This document shows positions 1-11,044 of a stretch of 64,000 nucleotides of DNA, one piece after another. The notes under the pieces were generated by a model. That model was not told the DNA's origin. It saw only the letters and a program-made list of their open reading frames with translations, and searched no databases. The position numbers were made by a program, and so were the translations under genes. Every line of letters starts with the position of its first letter. The first letter of the stretch is position 1. Origin of the DNA: Costus lasius (Eukaryota > Streptophyta > Magnoliopsida > Zingiberales > Costaceae); NCBI GenBank assembly GCA_027563935.2, contig CM050454.1, positions 26,223,501 to 26,287,500 on the forward strand. Direction: 5' to 3'.

Positions 1-2
1 CA

Positions 3-1187
3 CAGCCTGATGGCTTCATCCATCCTGCAGAGGCTAGTAAGGTCTGCAGGCTAAAGAAATCCATTTATGGATTAAAGCAAGCATCTCGAAGTTAGAATCA
101 TCAGTTTGATGAAGGTGTGAGAGATTATGGCTTTATCAAAAGTGAAGATGATGCCTGTGTATACAGAAAATTCAGTGGGAGCTTGGTGACTTTTCTGGTC
201 ATGTATGTCGATGACATACTGCTCATCGGAAGCGACATCCCTAGTCTTCAAGCTATGAAGACATGGTTAGGGAAGTGTTTCGAGATGAAAGACTTAGGGG
301 AGGCCGCCTATATTCTGGGTGTGAGGATCTATTGGGATATATCCAAGAGGCTTCTGGCTCTTAGTCAGAGTACCCACATTGATAAGGTCCTGGAGAGGTT
401 CAACTTGGAGCAATCCAAGAAAGGATACCTTATAGTGAGAGATAGCCTTACTCTCTCAAAAGGCCAGTGTCCTACAACACAGGCTGAGAGGGATGACATG
501 AGTCAAATTCCTTATGCTTCGGCAGTAGGATCGATCATGTATGCAATGTTGAGTACTAGACCAGATGTGGGATATGCTGTGAGCATAACCAGCCGATACC
601 AATTCAATCCAGGTCTGCAGCACTGGGTGGCTGTAAAGAATATCCTTGAGTATCCTAAAAAGGACTAAGGATTTCTTCTACATGCTCTACGGGGACTAGA
701 GGAGCTCAGTGTGCAGGGCTTCACTGATGAGTCATTCCAGTCTGATCCTGACGACTTTAGATCGCAGACCGGCTATTTGTTTAAGATGGTTGCAGATGCT
801 GTATGCTGGAAGAACTTCAAGCAATCCACCATAGCTAATTCTACAACCGAAGCTGAGTATGTGGTTTCTTCTGAGGCAGCCAATGAAGCTGTTGGATCAG
901 GAAGTTCTTTTTTGAACTTCAGGTGGTTCCAAGTGAGATGGATCCCATTGAGCTCTACTATGACACCAATGGGAACTGCACATGTTAAGGAACCACGGTC
1001 TCATCAAAGGTCCAAACACATACTCAGGAGATTTCGCCTGATCAGAGAGATCATTGATCGAGGTGATGTCAAGATTAGCAGAGTTGACACAGAGAGCAAT
1101 CTAGCCGACCCACTGACCAAGGCTTTGGCGTTGCAGAAGCATGATGGTCGTACTAGAGATATGGGGTTGAGGTTGCTCAACCTCTAG
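3..1187 (+). pseudogene. gag-pol remnant of A1: RT end and RNase H
   Basis: The reading begins in the middle of the reverse transcriptase (QPDGFIHP motif), passes the YVDD catalytic box near 207-218, and ends in RNase H with motifs matching EAEY and the K-H-I-L-R-R-F block before the stop at 1185-1187. It is broken in several places. A TGG-to-TAG stop lies at 93-95, a one-base insertion near 648-655 shifts the frame into a stop at 666-668, and small indels between about 890 and 990 disrupt the RNase H core, where the usual CDN(N/T)GA box is lost. Comparison with the A3 copy in this window shows these are decay and not alternative coding. Confidence 0.85.
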
Positions 1188-1208
1188 GTTTTAGTGCAAG
1201 TGGGAGAT

Positions 1209-3195
1209 TGTTGGTGTATATGCCCTAGGACCTAGTTTTGGTCCATCTTTGTACTACTTAACTCTGATATTCATATATCTTTCTGGCATAGTCGTTATCA
1301 TTGTTTGTCTACACCTGCGATTGTGTACTTACATGATAATGTCCCTGGAGACAGATTGGATCTGTGCTCAAATGATTGTCCCCAGTCGATGTACCTGAGT
1401 GGATATGGGACAGCTCTGGTACTTGTGAGACTGGTATGTGGGCTGGTTAGGCACGTGGTGCTAACGCAGACACATGGGTATATCATTGGAGGATATACTG
1501 GATAGACCCGCTGTGAGGCTATGACTTGGTGTCATGAGTTATCCTCACAAGTGATAGGAGATGCATTGATCCCTTGACTTGAGGTCATTGACCATTCTAT
1601 ATGGTTAGGGACTTGCTTTGATACAACCTAACACCTCGCCGTAGTTGGGAGGTCATAACGGTTGTCATTGAGCATGTCACGACCCATATGAGAAGGTCAA
1701 TGGACAGACATAGGATTTGCCCCTTCCTTAGGGAAGCATGATATCCATGGAGCTCCTCTATGGTTCTATGACTGAAAGTGTATGGCCATACCCAGGTGAG
1801 AACCTGATTTAGTCATAACCATGTGATTGGGTAAAAACAAGTGGTGACACACTTGTCCAATCGGATATCAGTTCGGCAAAGAGACTGTAATGCATCTGTA
1901 CCTTGTTGCAATGATGGGGATGTCGATGTCGATATCCATTCCGATGACTTGGGTAGCAGCGATGCACTGCTAGGTGCCACTCACTGCTTGTGGTGACATT
2001 TGGTCAGCACTGCCAACGTCAGAGGGACCTACAGGGTCGTACACCTTGATACTTGAGTTCTCGTATTGATCGGGAAGCCTTATGATCGAGTTATTGGATA
2101 ACTCGGATCTAATTGGGAGATTTCATCAGTGCCAATGGGCCTGATGAGATGGAAGAATATTATTGGAGCCAAACTTCAATTTTGGCAGGTTGACCCGTAT
2201 TTGACCATGGTTGGTCATATTTGGATTAGGGTTGCATTGGATTGGATCCAAGTGCTTAATCAAGCCATGTAATGAAGTTTGGGCTAGCTCATTATCCAAT
2301 GAGGCCCAATAATAAGTTGTCATGAAGAGGCAATAGGCTAAAAGGGTATAGTGGGGAGGAAGCCAAGCCCATTGGCGCCTAAGGGGCATAATGGGGTTTG
2401 GATGGAAAATTTGCTTCATTAAGGAAGCTTTATGCGCCTAGCCCTCTCCCATTGATAGTGTGAATGCATTAAGGCATTGCTTGGGGCGCAAGGCTAGGCC
2501 TTGGCGCACAAGGCAAGACTTGGTAGCTTATGGAAAGGTTGAATGAAGTTTATGGTAAAGTCTTGGAGACTTTCCTTACCTCAAACCTTCTCATCCAAGC
2601 CATACACTTGTCTTGATCTCAACCCTTGCCCTAACCGCCTCTAGCTCTTTATAAGTGACCCTAGCCACCCCCTCTTGAGAGGTTACAATCCTTAGAGGCG
2701 TGACAACAAGAGGAGGAGCGAAAGCAAGGGCTTGAAGGGCGACAACACCAAGAAGTGGCGCATCTTCTTCTTCCTTCCAAACCCTAGCCGCAAGCTTCTT
2801 CCTTCTCTCTTGGCGCAAGAGAAGTAAAGGCTTGGCGGCATTCTCCCTTCTCCTCTCTTCTTCATCAATTGGCGCTTCTACCTTGGAGGTGGCGCAAGCA
2901 TTCAAGAAGAGAGCATAAGGCTTGGATCTTCTTCCCGAGGCTAGCACCGGGCGTGGAAGAAGAGGACTCGAGGGATCCGTGTGTGTGAGACTGTAGAGGG
3001 CGCACACTTGGGCGCCTATCACAGCATCGACCTCATCTTGCTCTAAGGTATTTCCTAACTCATCGTGTCGACTCCCTTGCTTGCGATCTTCACTGGGTTT
3101 TTGGGACTGGCCTGTTTCGGGGACATTCTTCCGCTGCGTAAAAATGTATGTCCATGACTCTAAAAATTGTAAAATGTCCCTGGGGTTTCCCAACA
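1209..3195 (+). repeat. 3' LTR of A1 (family A, about 1,987 bp)
   Basis: The LTR starts TGTTGGTGTATATGCCC directly after the purine-rich AAGTGGGAGAT tract and ends GGTTTCCCAACA. It carries a TATA-like TTATAAG at 2649-2655 and a splice-donor-like AAG/GTATTT near 3048. The stretch from about 2,350 to 3,020 is unusually rich in GGCGC pentamers. The short reading frames seen here on both strands are not conserved between LTR copies and are not genes. Confidence 0.9.
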
Positions 3196-3602
3196 CTTCT
3201 CCAGGAGTTGGCGCAAGTAAGGATGAGGAGTTGAAGACATGGCGGCAACATCTCCATCTTTCTTCTTCATTGGCGCTTCTACCTTGGAAGTGGCGCAAGG
3301 GTTGAAGAAAGTGCACTAAGGCTTGGATCTTCTTCCCGAGGCTAGCACCGGGCGTGGAAGAAGAGGACTCGAGGGATCCGTGTGTGTGAGACTACAGAGG
3401 GCACACGCTTGGGCGCCTATCACGACATGGACCTCATCTTGCTCTAAGGTATTTCCTAACTCATCGTGTCGACTCTCTTGCTTGCGATCTTCACTGGGTT
3501 TTTGGGACCGGCCTGTTTCGGGGACATTGCTTCCGCTGTGCAATGTATGTTTGTATGTTTATAATTCTGAAAATTGTAAAATGTCCCCGGAGTTTCCCAA
3601 CA
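3196..3602 (+). repeat. Terminal about 407 bp of another family-A LTR (A0)
   Basis: This repeats the end of the preceding LTR, from the GGCGC-rich part through the AAG/GTATTT donor motif to the terminus CCCAACA at 3602. It then gives way directly to the minus-strand Athila-like gag. Its 5' part must lie left of the window because A1 is inserted in it. It may be a 3' LTR or a solo LTR. The predicted Athila target duplication is GAATC (3603-3607). Confidence 0.8.
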
Positions 3603-4375
3603 GAATCATCTTCTTTACATAGCACATCCCCTTTTGGTTTACTTCCCTTTTGAGGTGTTAAACTAGGTAGGGTTTGTTCATGTTCAGAAGATTTTTCTAA
3701 TTCTAATTCCTCATAATGATCATTAATAGACTCTTTATCCTTAAGTTCTCCTAATTGTCTCCCACTTCTAGTGATAATGGCATTGCAATGTTCCCCAGAG
3801 TTTAATCTAGATATTTGTTCTTCTAGAACTTTATTGTACGCCACTAAGGATTCTAATTGAGAAGCAAGGTGACTAACAGTTTCTTCAAGATCCTCAAATT
3901 TCTTTTTGTTTTGAATTTGCAATGATTGAATTAGGCTAGCTGAAAGTTTCTCTAGCATGGGTTCACTAACCTCTTCAGTCGAGGGTTGCTGATCCTCATT
4001 CTCATTCTTATCATGTTGATGACAATATAACATTCCTTCATCTGGAGCCCATTGGCTATGATTCAAGGACATCTCCTCAAGCAACTTGAAAGCATCGTCA
4101 AATGTTCTACTCATCAAGGCTCCCCCTGCGGCAGCATCAATAATTAGACGGGTATTATAAACTAAGCCATAATAAAATGTCTGAATTAGAAACTCATTTT
4201 CGAAGCAATGGTTAGGACACTTCCGTTGTAGATCATTGAATCTCTCCCATGCCTCGCTGAGTGATTCTCCACTCCTCTGTTGAAAGTTCGTGATTTGATT
4301 CCTCAATTGGATAGTCTTGCTCGGTGGAAAATATTTCATCAGAAAAGCTTTTGATAATTATTCCCATGTTGTGAA
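3603..4375 (-). pseudogene. Athila-like Ty3/gypsy gag, middle part (copy 1, continued)
   Basis: Read on the minus strand this is the body of an Athila/Tat-type gag. A Retrotrans_gag-like block (MKYFPPSKTIQLRNQ, SGESLSEAWERF, CPNH) is followed by a charged helical region. It continues the gag begun at 44736-44428; the two pieces were separated when A2 inserted with TSD GGTAT. A CAA-to-TAA stop at 4358-4360 interrupts it compared with copy 2 at 45646. The downstream end is lost at the A0 LTR. No CCHC or pol follows in the window. Confidence 0.75.
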
Positions 4376-4380
4376 GGTAT

Positions 4381-6290
4381 TGTTGGTGTATATGCCCTAG
4401 GACCTAGTTTTAGTCCACTTATGTACTACTTGACTTTGATATTTATATCATTCTGGCATTGTCGTTATCTATGTTTGTTTACATCTGCGCATATGTACTA
4501 ACATGATAATGTCCCTGGAGACAGATTGGATCTGTGCTCGAACTATAGTCCCCAGTCGATGTACCTTAGTGGATATGGGACAGCTATGGTACTTGTGAGA
4601 CTGGTATGTGGGCTGGTTAGGCACGTGGTGCTAACGCAGACACATGGGTATATCATTGGAGGATATACTAGATAGACCCGCTGTGAGGCTATGACTTTGT
4701 GTCATGAGTTTTCCTCACAAGTAATAGGAGATGCATTGTTCCCTTGACTTGATGTCATTGGCCATTCTATATGGTTAGGGATTTGCTTTGATACAACCTA
4801 ACACCTCGCCGTAGTTGGGAGGTCATAACGGTTGTCATTGAGCATGTCACGACCCATATGAGAAGGTCAATGGACAGACATAGGATTTGCCCCTTCCTTA
4901 GGGAAGTATGATATCCATGGAGCTCCTCTATGGTTCTATGACTGAGAGTGTATGGCTATACCTAGGTGAGAACCTATTTTAGTCATAGCCATGTGATTGG
5001 GTGAAAACAAGTGGTGACACACTTGTCCAATCGGATATCAGTTCAGCAAAGAGACTGTAATGCATCTGTACCTAGTTGTGATGATGGGGATGTCAATGTC
5101 GATATCCATTCCAATGACTTGGGTAGTAGTGATGCACTGCTAGGATTCACTCACTGCTTGTGGTGACCTTTGGTCAGCACTGCCAGCGTCAGAGGAACCT
5201 ACAGGGTCGCACACCTTGATACTTGAGTTCTCGTATTGATCGGGAAGCCTTATGATCGAGTTATTGGATAACTCAGATCTAATTGGGAGATTTCATCAGC
5301 GCCAATGGACCTGATGAGATGGAAGAATGTTATTGGACCTAAACTTCATTTTTGGCAGGTTGACCCGTATTTGACCATGGTTGGTCACATTTGGATTAGG
5401 GTTGCATTGGATTGGATCCAAATGCTTAATCAACCCATGTGATGAAGTTTGGGCTAGCTCATTAACCAATGAGGCCCAATAACAAGTTCTCATGAAGAGA
5501 TGAGAGGCTAAAAGGGTATAATGGGGAGAAACATGAACCATTAAGCGCCTAGGGGCATAATGGGGTCATGTTGGCGCCTTTGCTTCATTATGGAAGTAAA
5601 GGGCACCTCCCCTCTCTTCCTTGAATGGAATGCATGCCTCTATGGCATGTCTTGGGCTGATATGGTGCTTGGGCAATTATGGATAGGTTGAATGAAGTTT
5701 ATGGTAAAATCTTGGAGACTTTCCTTGCATCAAACCTCCTCATCCTAGCCCTACACTTGTCATGATCCTAGCCCTTGCCCTAACCGCCTCTTGCCCTATA
5801 TATGTGATCCTAGCCGCCCCCTCTTGCATGTATTCTTCTTTGGAGGTGTGACAACAAGAAGAGGGGTGAGAGCTAAGAGCAAGGGTGCAACTTCTTCCTT
5901 CTTCCATAGCCGCAAGCTTCTCCCTCCTTTCCTCTTGGCGCAAGGAGCTTTGGTGCTTGGTGGCTTGGCTTAGTTCCTCTTTCTCTTGGCGCATCCTTTC
6001 CTCTTGGTGGCACAAGTGAAGTGGAGCATCTCCCTAAGGCTTGGATCTTCTTCCCGAGGCTAGCACTGGGCATGGAAGAAGAGGACTCAAGAGATCCGTG
6101 TGTGTGAGACTGCAGAGGGCGCACACTTGGGCGCCTGCATCGGCATCACTCCAAATCGCTCTTAAGGTATTTATTAATTCATCGTGTCGACTCTCTTGCT
6201 TGCGATCTTCACTGGGTTTTTGGGACCGGCCTGTTTCGGGGACATTCTTCCGTTATGCAATGTATGTATGTATGTCTATAACTCTGAAAA
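4381..6290 (+). repeat. 5' LTR of A2, 3' end truncated
   Basis: It begins TGTTGGTGTATATGCCC and is collinear with the other family-A LTRs until ACTCTGAAAA at 6281-6290. There it jumps into the last part of the leader (compare A3), losing the final LTR bases, the PBS and most of the leader. The shared AAAAT at the junction suggests illegitimate recombination. The donor-like AAG/GTATTT is still present near 6164-6167. Confidence 0.88.
5797..5803 (+). promoter_or_regulatory. Putative TATA box of a family-A LTR
   Basis: TATATAT follows a C-rich stretch. At the same LTR position A3 has TATAAATAT, A1 has TTATAAG and the A2 3' LTR copy has TATATAT, so an AT-rich TATA-like core is kept while bases change. 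It lies about 365 nt before the putative splice donor, which leaves room for a transcribed R region. Position and conservation support it, but no start site was measured. Confidence 0.55.
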
Positions 6291-6375
6291 TAATGGGAGC
6301 AATAATCATTTAAAACAAGTCCAGTTTAAATGATTCAAAGTAGTACTAATCTATTTTTCTTGGTGTTGTAGAACA

Positions 6376-9300
6376 ATGGCTACGAACACTGGCGGATTAT
6401 CATTGCGATTACTCCTTGATAAGGATAAGTTGGTTGGAACCAACTTTATGGACTGGCATCGAAACTTGAGGATAGTCCTCAAGCTCGAGAAGAAGCTGTA
6501 TGTCCTTGAACAGGCTCTTCCTGTGGCTCCTCCGCCTAATGCTCGAGCGGCAGACAGAGATGCTTATAGAAAGCATCAGGATGACTCTTTGGAGGTTGCA
6601 TATCTTATGCTAGCCAGCATGGCACCTGAACTGTAGGTGCAATATGAGGAGCAGAACACTTTTCAGATGATCACTCATCTGAAACAGATGTTCGAGGCTC
6701 AGGCTAGAACTGAGAGATTTGACACTGCCAAAGCAATCTTTCGGTGTAAGTTGTCTGAGGGTGCACCAGTGAGACCCCATGTTCTCAAACTCATTGGGAA
6801 TGTGGATCATCTCAGGAGATTGGGACATGCCATAGACAACGAGCTGGTTGTGGATCTTATTCTGCATTCCCTGCCCCCTAGCTTCAGTCCGTTTATTATA
6901 AATTTCAACATGAACCGGATTGAGTGCACTCGGGAGGAATTGCTGAATATGCTCCAAACAGCCGAGCGTGAGATGGGTAAGACCAAACCCAATTCTATTC
7001 TTTTAGTCCCTGTGACCAAGAAGATAAAGAAGAAGGGTAAGGCACGTGCTAAGGGCAGTGCCAGAGGTCCTACCAAGGCACTGAAGAAAAAGGCAAAGAA
7101 GTCAAAGGACCAGAGGTGTTTCCACTGTGGCGAGCAGGGTCACTGGAGAAGGGACTATAAGCAGCTTCAGAATGAGGAGAAGAAAGGCTTGGCCTTAACT
7201 TCTAGCTCAGGTATTTATGTTACAGAAGTCAATCTTTCTACTTCTATGTGATGGGTATTGGATACCACATGTGGGGCTCATATTTGTACAAATATGCAGG
7301 GGCTCAAGAAAAGTAGATCGGTGCGACCTGGAGAGATTGATCTACGCGTTGGAAACGGGGCACAGGTTGCTGTTGTTGCTGTAGGCGTTTTGACTCTCTC
7401 CCTGCCTTCTGGACTTCAATTAGAACTAGATAATTGCTATCATGTACCTTCACTTACTAAGAACATTGTATCCATTCCTTGCTTAGCAAAGAAGGGATTT
7501 AAGTTTGAAATAAATAAGAACTCTTGTTCTTTTTCATTTGCAAATATGTTCTATGGGAAGGGTATTTTGTGCAATGGTCTATATATCTTGGATATGGAAA
7601 GTTCTATTTGTAACATAAGTAATAAAAGGACCAAACTGAGTGGTTCAGTTGGTGCTTTCCTATGGCACTATCGATTAGCCCATATAAACAAGAATCGCAT
7701 CCAACAACTCCATGCGAATGGGTTGTTAGATTCAAGTTAATTTGATACTTGTGAGCCTTGTTTATTAGGAAAAATGACAAAGGCGCCCTTCACCAAGGTT
7801 GGTGAGAGGGCAGGAGGTTTATTGGATCTCATACATACTAATGTGTGTGGGCCCTTCAATAAACAAGCCAGAGGAGGGTACAACTACTTCATTACATTTA
7901 CTGATACCTTCAGTAGGTATGGTTATGGCTACTTGATGAGACATAAATCTGAATCCTTTGAGAAATTCAAGGAGTTCAAGAATGAAGTAGAGAACCAGCT
8001 TGAAAGATCCATTAAAGCTCTTCGATCAGATCGTGGTGGAGAGTACCTGAGCGGTGAGTTCTTTGACTATCTGAGAGAGTGTGGGATCATATCCCAACTC
8101 ACTCCTCCTGGAACACCTCAATGGAATGGTGTGTCTAAAAGGAGAAATCAAACTTTATTGGACATGGGTCGATCTATGATGAGTCATGCAACTCTACCTC
8201 CCTCATTCTGGGGGCATGCACTAGAGACAGCTTCTCTAATACTGAATAACGTTCCATCTAAGAGTATCTCCAAAATACCATACGAAGTGTGGAGTGGGAG
8301 ACGCCCTAATCTCAGTTTTATCAAGATCTGGGGATGTGAGGCTTATGTCAAACGTCAGGATTCTAGCAAGCTAGAACCTAGATCTGATAAATGCATGTTT
8401 GTGGGGTATCCTAAGGAAACTAAAGGATACTACTTCTATGTCCTAACCGAGAACAAAGTTTTTGTTGCTCAGGGTGCTGCCTTTCTAGAGAAAGAATTTC
8501 TCATGAAAAAAATTAGTGGGAGGAAGTTTGGCATGGATGAGGTCCAAGTGCAACCACAAGACAAAGAGATGGAATATGAGCCACCTACACCGGTTGCTAG
8601 CCAACCTGAGGCTCAGACACAGGCCCAACACTCTGGGAGGATTCGTTGTGCACCTGAGAGGTACGGGTCGCTACCGACCCAACACGATGGGATCTTCATC
8701 ATTGAGGATGAACCTAGAACCTATGATGAGGCGGTTAGTGGACCGGACTCCGAGAGATGGCTTGACGCCATGCGATCCTAGATGGATTCCATGTCGGCTA
8801 ACCAAGTCTGGGATTTGGTTGAGCTGCCTGATGGGGTAAAACCCATAGGGTGTAAATGGGTCTTCCAGAGGAAGACAGACATGGATGGAAATATAGTTAC
8901 CTATAAGGGTAGACTAGTGGCTAAAGGATTTAAACATATCCATGGGGTGGACTATGATGAAACCTTCTTGCCAGTTGCTATGATCAAATCCATTCGGATT
9001 CTACTTGCTATAGCTGCATATCATGACTATGAGATATGGCAGATGGATGTGAAGACAGCGTTCCTTAATAGGAAGCTGACTGAGGATGTTTATATGTCAC
9101 AACCTGATGGCTTCATCCATCCTGCAGAAGCCAATAAGGTCTGCAGGCTAAAGAGATCCATTTATGGATTAAAGCAAGCATCTTGAAGTTGGAATCTTCG
9201 ATTTGATGAAGCCGTGAGAGATTATGACTTTATCAAAAGCGAAGATGACGCCTGTGCATACAGAAAATTCAGTGGGAGCTTGGTGACTTTTCTAGTCTTG

Positions 9301-9401
9301 TATGTCGATGACATACTGCTCATCAGAAACGACATCCCTATTCTTCAAGCTGTGAAGACATGGTTGGGGAAGTGTTTCGAGATGAAAGACTTAGGGGAGG
9401 C
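6376..9401 (+). pseudogene. gag-pol of A2, first part (gag to mid RT), interrupted by B1
   Basis: One frame runs from ATG 6376 (MATNTGG) through gag, a CCHC-type knuckle, protease, integrase and into RT, where B1 is inserted after GAGGC. Five in-frame stops break it: TAG 6634 (from CAG), TGA 7249, TAA 7738 (created by a 9-bp deletion), TAG 8779 and TGA 9184 (from CGA). Relative to A3 the last knuckle cysteine is tyrosine, the first integrase aspartate is asparagine (HTNVCGP) and the integrase glutamate is lysine (VSKRRN), so it would be inactive even if read through. There is no net frameshift. The RT continues at 18441. Confidence 0.88.
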
Positions 9402-11044
9402 TGTTGGGGTATGCCCTTAAGGCTAATGTTTGAGGCCTTGGGTTATTATCAGTATCATGTATAAACTGAGTATATGTTTATAAAGGCAATTGTTGTTATT
9501 CAGATTGTTGCATTGTCTGCTGCTGTATGTATACCTCTGAGTAATGTCTCAATGATGTTCAGCTTTGCTGACATTCAGAGTTGTCCTTAGTCGAGATATC
9601 TTGGTGAACATGAGACAGCCTTGATATGATTGAGACCAATATGTGTTCTGGTCTTATAGGATGCTACGAGCATGGAATAAGATTTAGACACATAGGTGCA
9701 TTGGATGTACTGGACTGACCCTGCTTAGGATATTCAATTGTTTGTCACAATGTGAATAAGTCCTTATAACCAAGCAAGTGGTATATTCCCTCTGACTTGA
9801 GATCACTTGTGTTACTAAGTGATGATTGGCATTGTCTTGAGGTACTTCAATATCATTTGAAAGATAATGGTTAAGGATTATCTTGGATAGTGGGCATGAG
9901 TCATGTTAGGACACTGGTGATAGATAAAGGATTGCCTCTCCTAGTTGGAGTGTGATGTTCTACTGGGGCCCCCTCCGGATGAGATGGTTGAGAAAGTGTA
10001 TGGCCATACCCAGATGACTATGTTCATCTGATCTAACCATTCTCATCGTGTTGGAATTACAGGCTTGACAGGCTTGTCCAACGAGAACATCCAGTGGCAA
10101 AGGGAACATGTATACTGAGTGAATTGGATTCACACTTGTGCTATGGTTTGGGAGTAGTCTTGGAAGACTCTTTCCTTCATATCGGGAGACAGTGATGTGT
10201 TGCTAGATACCCCTCTCTGATCGTGATAACATATGTTATCGTTACCGACATTGAAAGAAACCCTTAGGGTCGCACAATTTGATGATGTGGCTTACTTATG
10301 TCAGATCGTGTGGACTGAATTGTTCTAGTTCAGTTTAAAGCAATTTAAACTCTGATCGGAAGTGAGATCTAGTCTGATCATGTTTGATTGATTAGGGCAT
10401 GTGATCGGTAAGCTTCGATCCGGAGAATTGATGCTTGATCGAAGAGATCAAGAGGGTCAAGAGATGTGTGGTTAGATCTTGAGCCATTTGGTTCAAAGAG
10501 ATCATAACCAGAGCTGGTTCGATTTGGTCCTTGAACCAAATGGAATTGAACCGGTTCACTTAGTGAACGCATGGTTCAATTAAGAGACAAGTTTCGGTTG
10601 GTTCAATCGATGGCTTTATGGGGAGTTAAGTGCTTACTATTTTTGGAATGCGTTTTTCTTTTTGGAAAAACCTCCCACGTTTTCGAACGTAAGAACGCCG
10701 CTCGCCCCTTGTTCTCTTGCTCTCGTCTTTGGTTTGTCTTCACGCCAAGAGAGGGAGTACGCCCAGCAAAGAAAGAGACATCTCTTCACACGACAAAAGA
10801 AACCTTGGTGACTTGCTAGCACAAGGAGCGCAAGGAAGGAGGCCTGTCTCATCCTGTGTGTGATTCCTTTGGAGAAGAGGCATTCGCCCCTTTCTTCTTC
10901 CAAGACGCCTCTCATGGCCATGGTAACATCCTCACTTGTTCTATACAAGTTGTTAAAAGTTGATCATATGTTTAAGTCATTCGATTTTGGACCTAGTAAA
11001 GCAAGAAAACTTTTATATGTGTATGTGACCTAGGGTTACTTACA
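9402..11044 (+). repeat. 5' LTR of B1 (1,643 bp)
   Basis: The termini are TGTTGGGG and ACTTACA. A cluster of GGTTC/GAACC palindromes lies at 10484-10568, including 13-bp inverted arms at 10484-10496 and 10531-10543 and a self-complementary TGAACCGGTTCA at 10547-10558. The mini-exon ATGGCCATG at 10914-10922 is followed by the donor GTAACA. Unlike B2, B3 and the solo LTR it lacks the C4/G4 hairpin at its 3' end. Confidence 0.93.

Larger units (their letters stand above)
1..3195 (+). mobile_element. Ty1/copia element A1, 3' part (family A, Angela/BARE-like)
   Basis: The left end is cut by the window. What remains is the end of the reverse transcriptase, RNase H, a polypurine tract and a complete 3' LTR (1209-3195). 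The LTR has the family-A termini TGTTGGTG and CCCAACA. The bases after 3195 are the end of another family-A LTR, so A1 is inserted into A0. The expected right-hand TSD copy is CTTCT (3196-3200), but the left copy lies outside the window, so this is not proven. Assignment to the Angela/BARE-like lineage rests on polyprotein style and LTR length and is an inference. Confidence 0.85.

Noticed and set aside
2591..3316. A 241-residue minus-strand frame, with similar ones at 3316-3543, 5740-6124 and 23520-23931
   Set aside because: These run through family-A LTRs in antisense, shift and break between LTR copies, and show no domain. They are by-products of a GC-rich LTR segment.
10630..10660. CTATTTTTGG-like string as the TATA box of family-B LTRs
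   Set aside because: It is only partly conserved (CTATTTTTAG in B2 and B3), and its distance to the mini-exon varies. The evidence was too weak to list it as a promoter.
10378..10948. Short frames in the B1 LTRs, repeated at 17774-18344
   Set aside because: They recur only because the two LTRs are duplicates, and they are not kept in the B2, B3 or solo LTRs.
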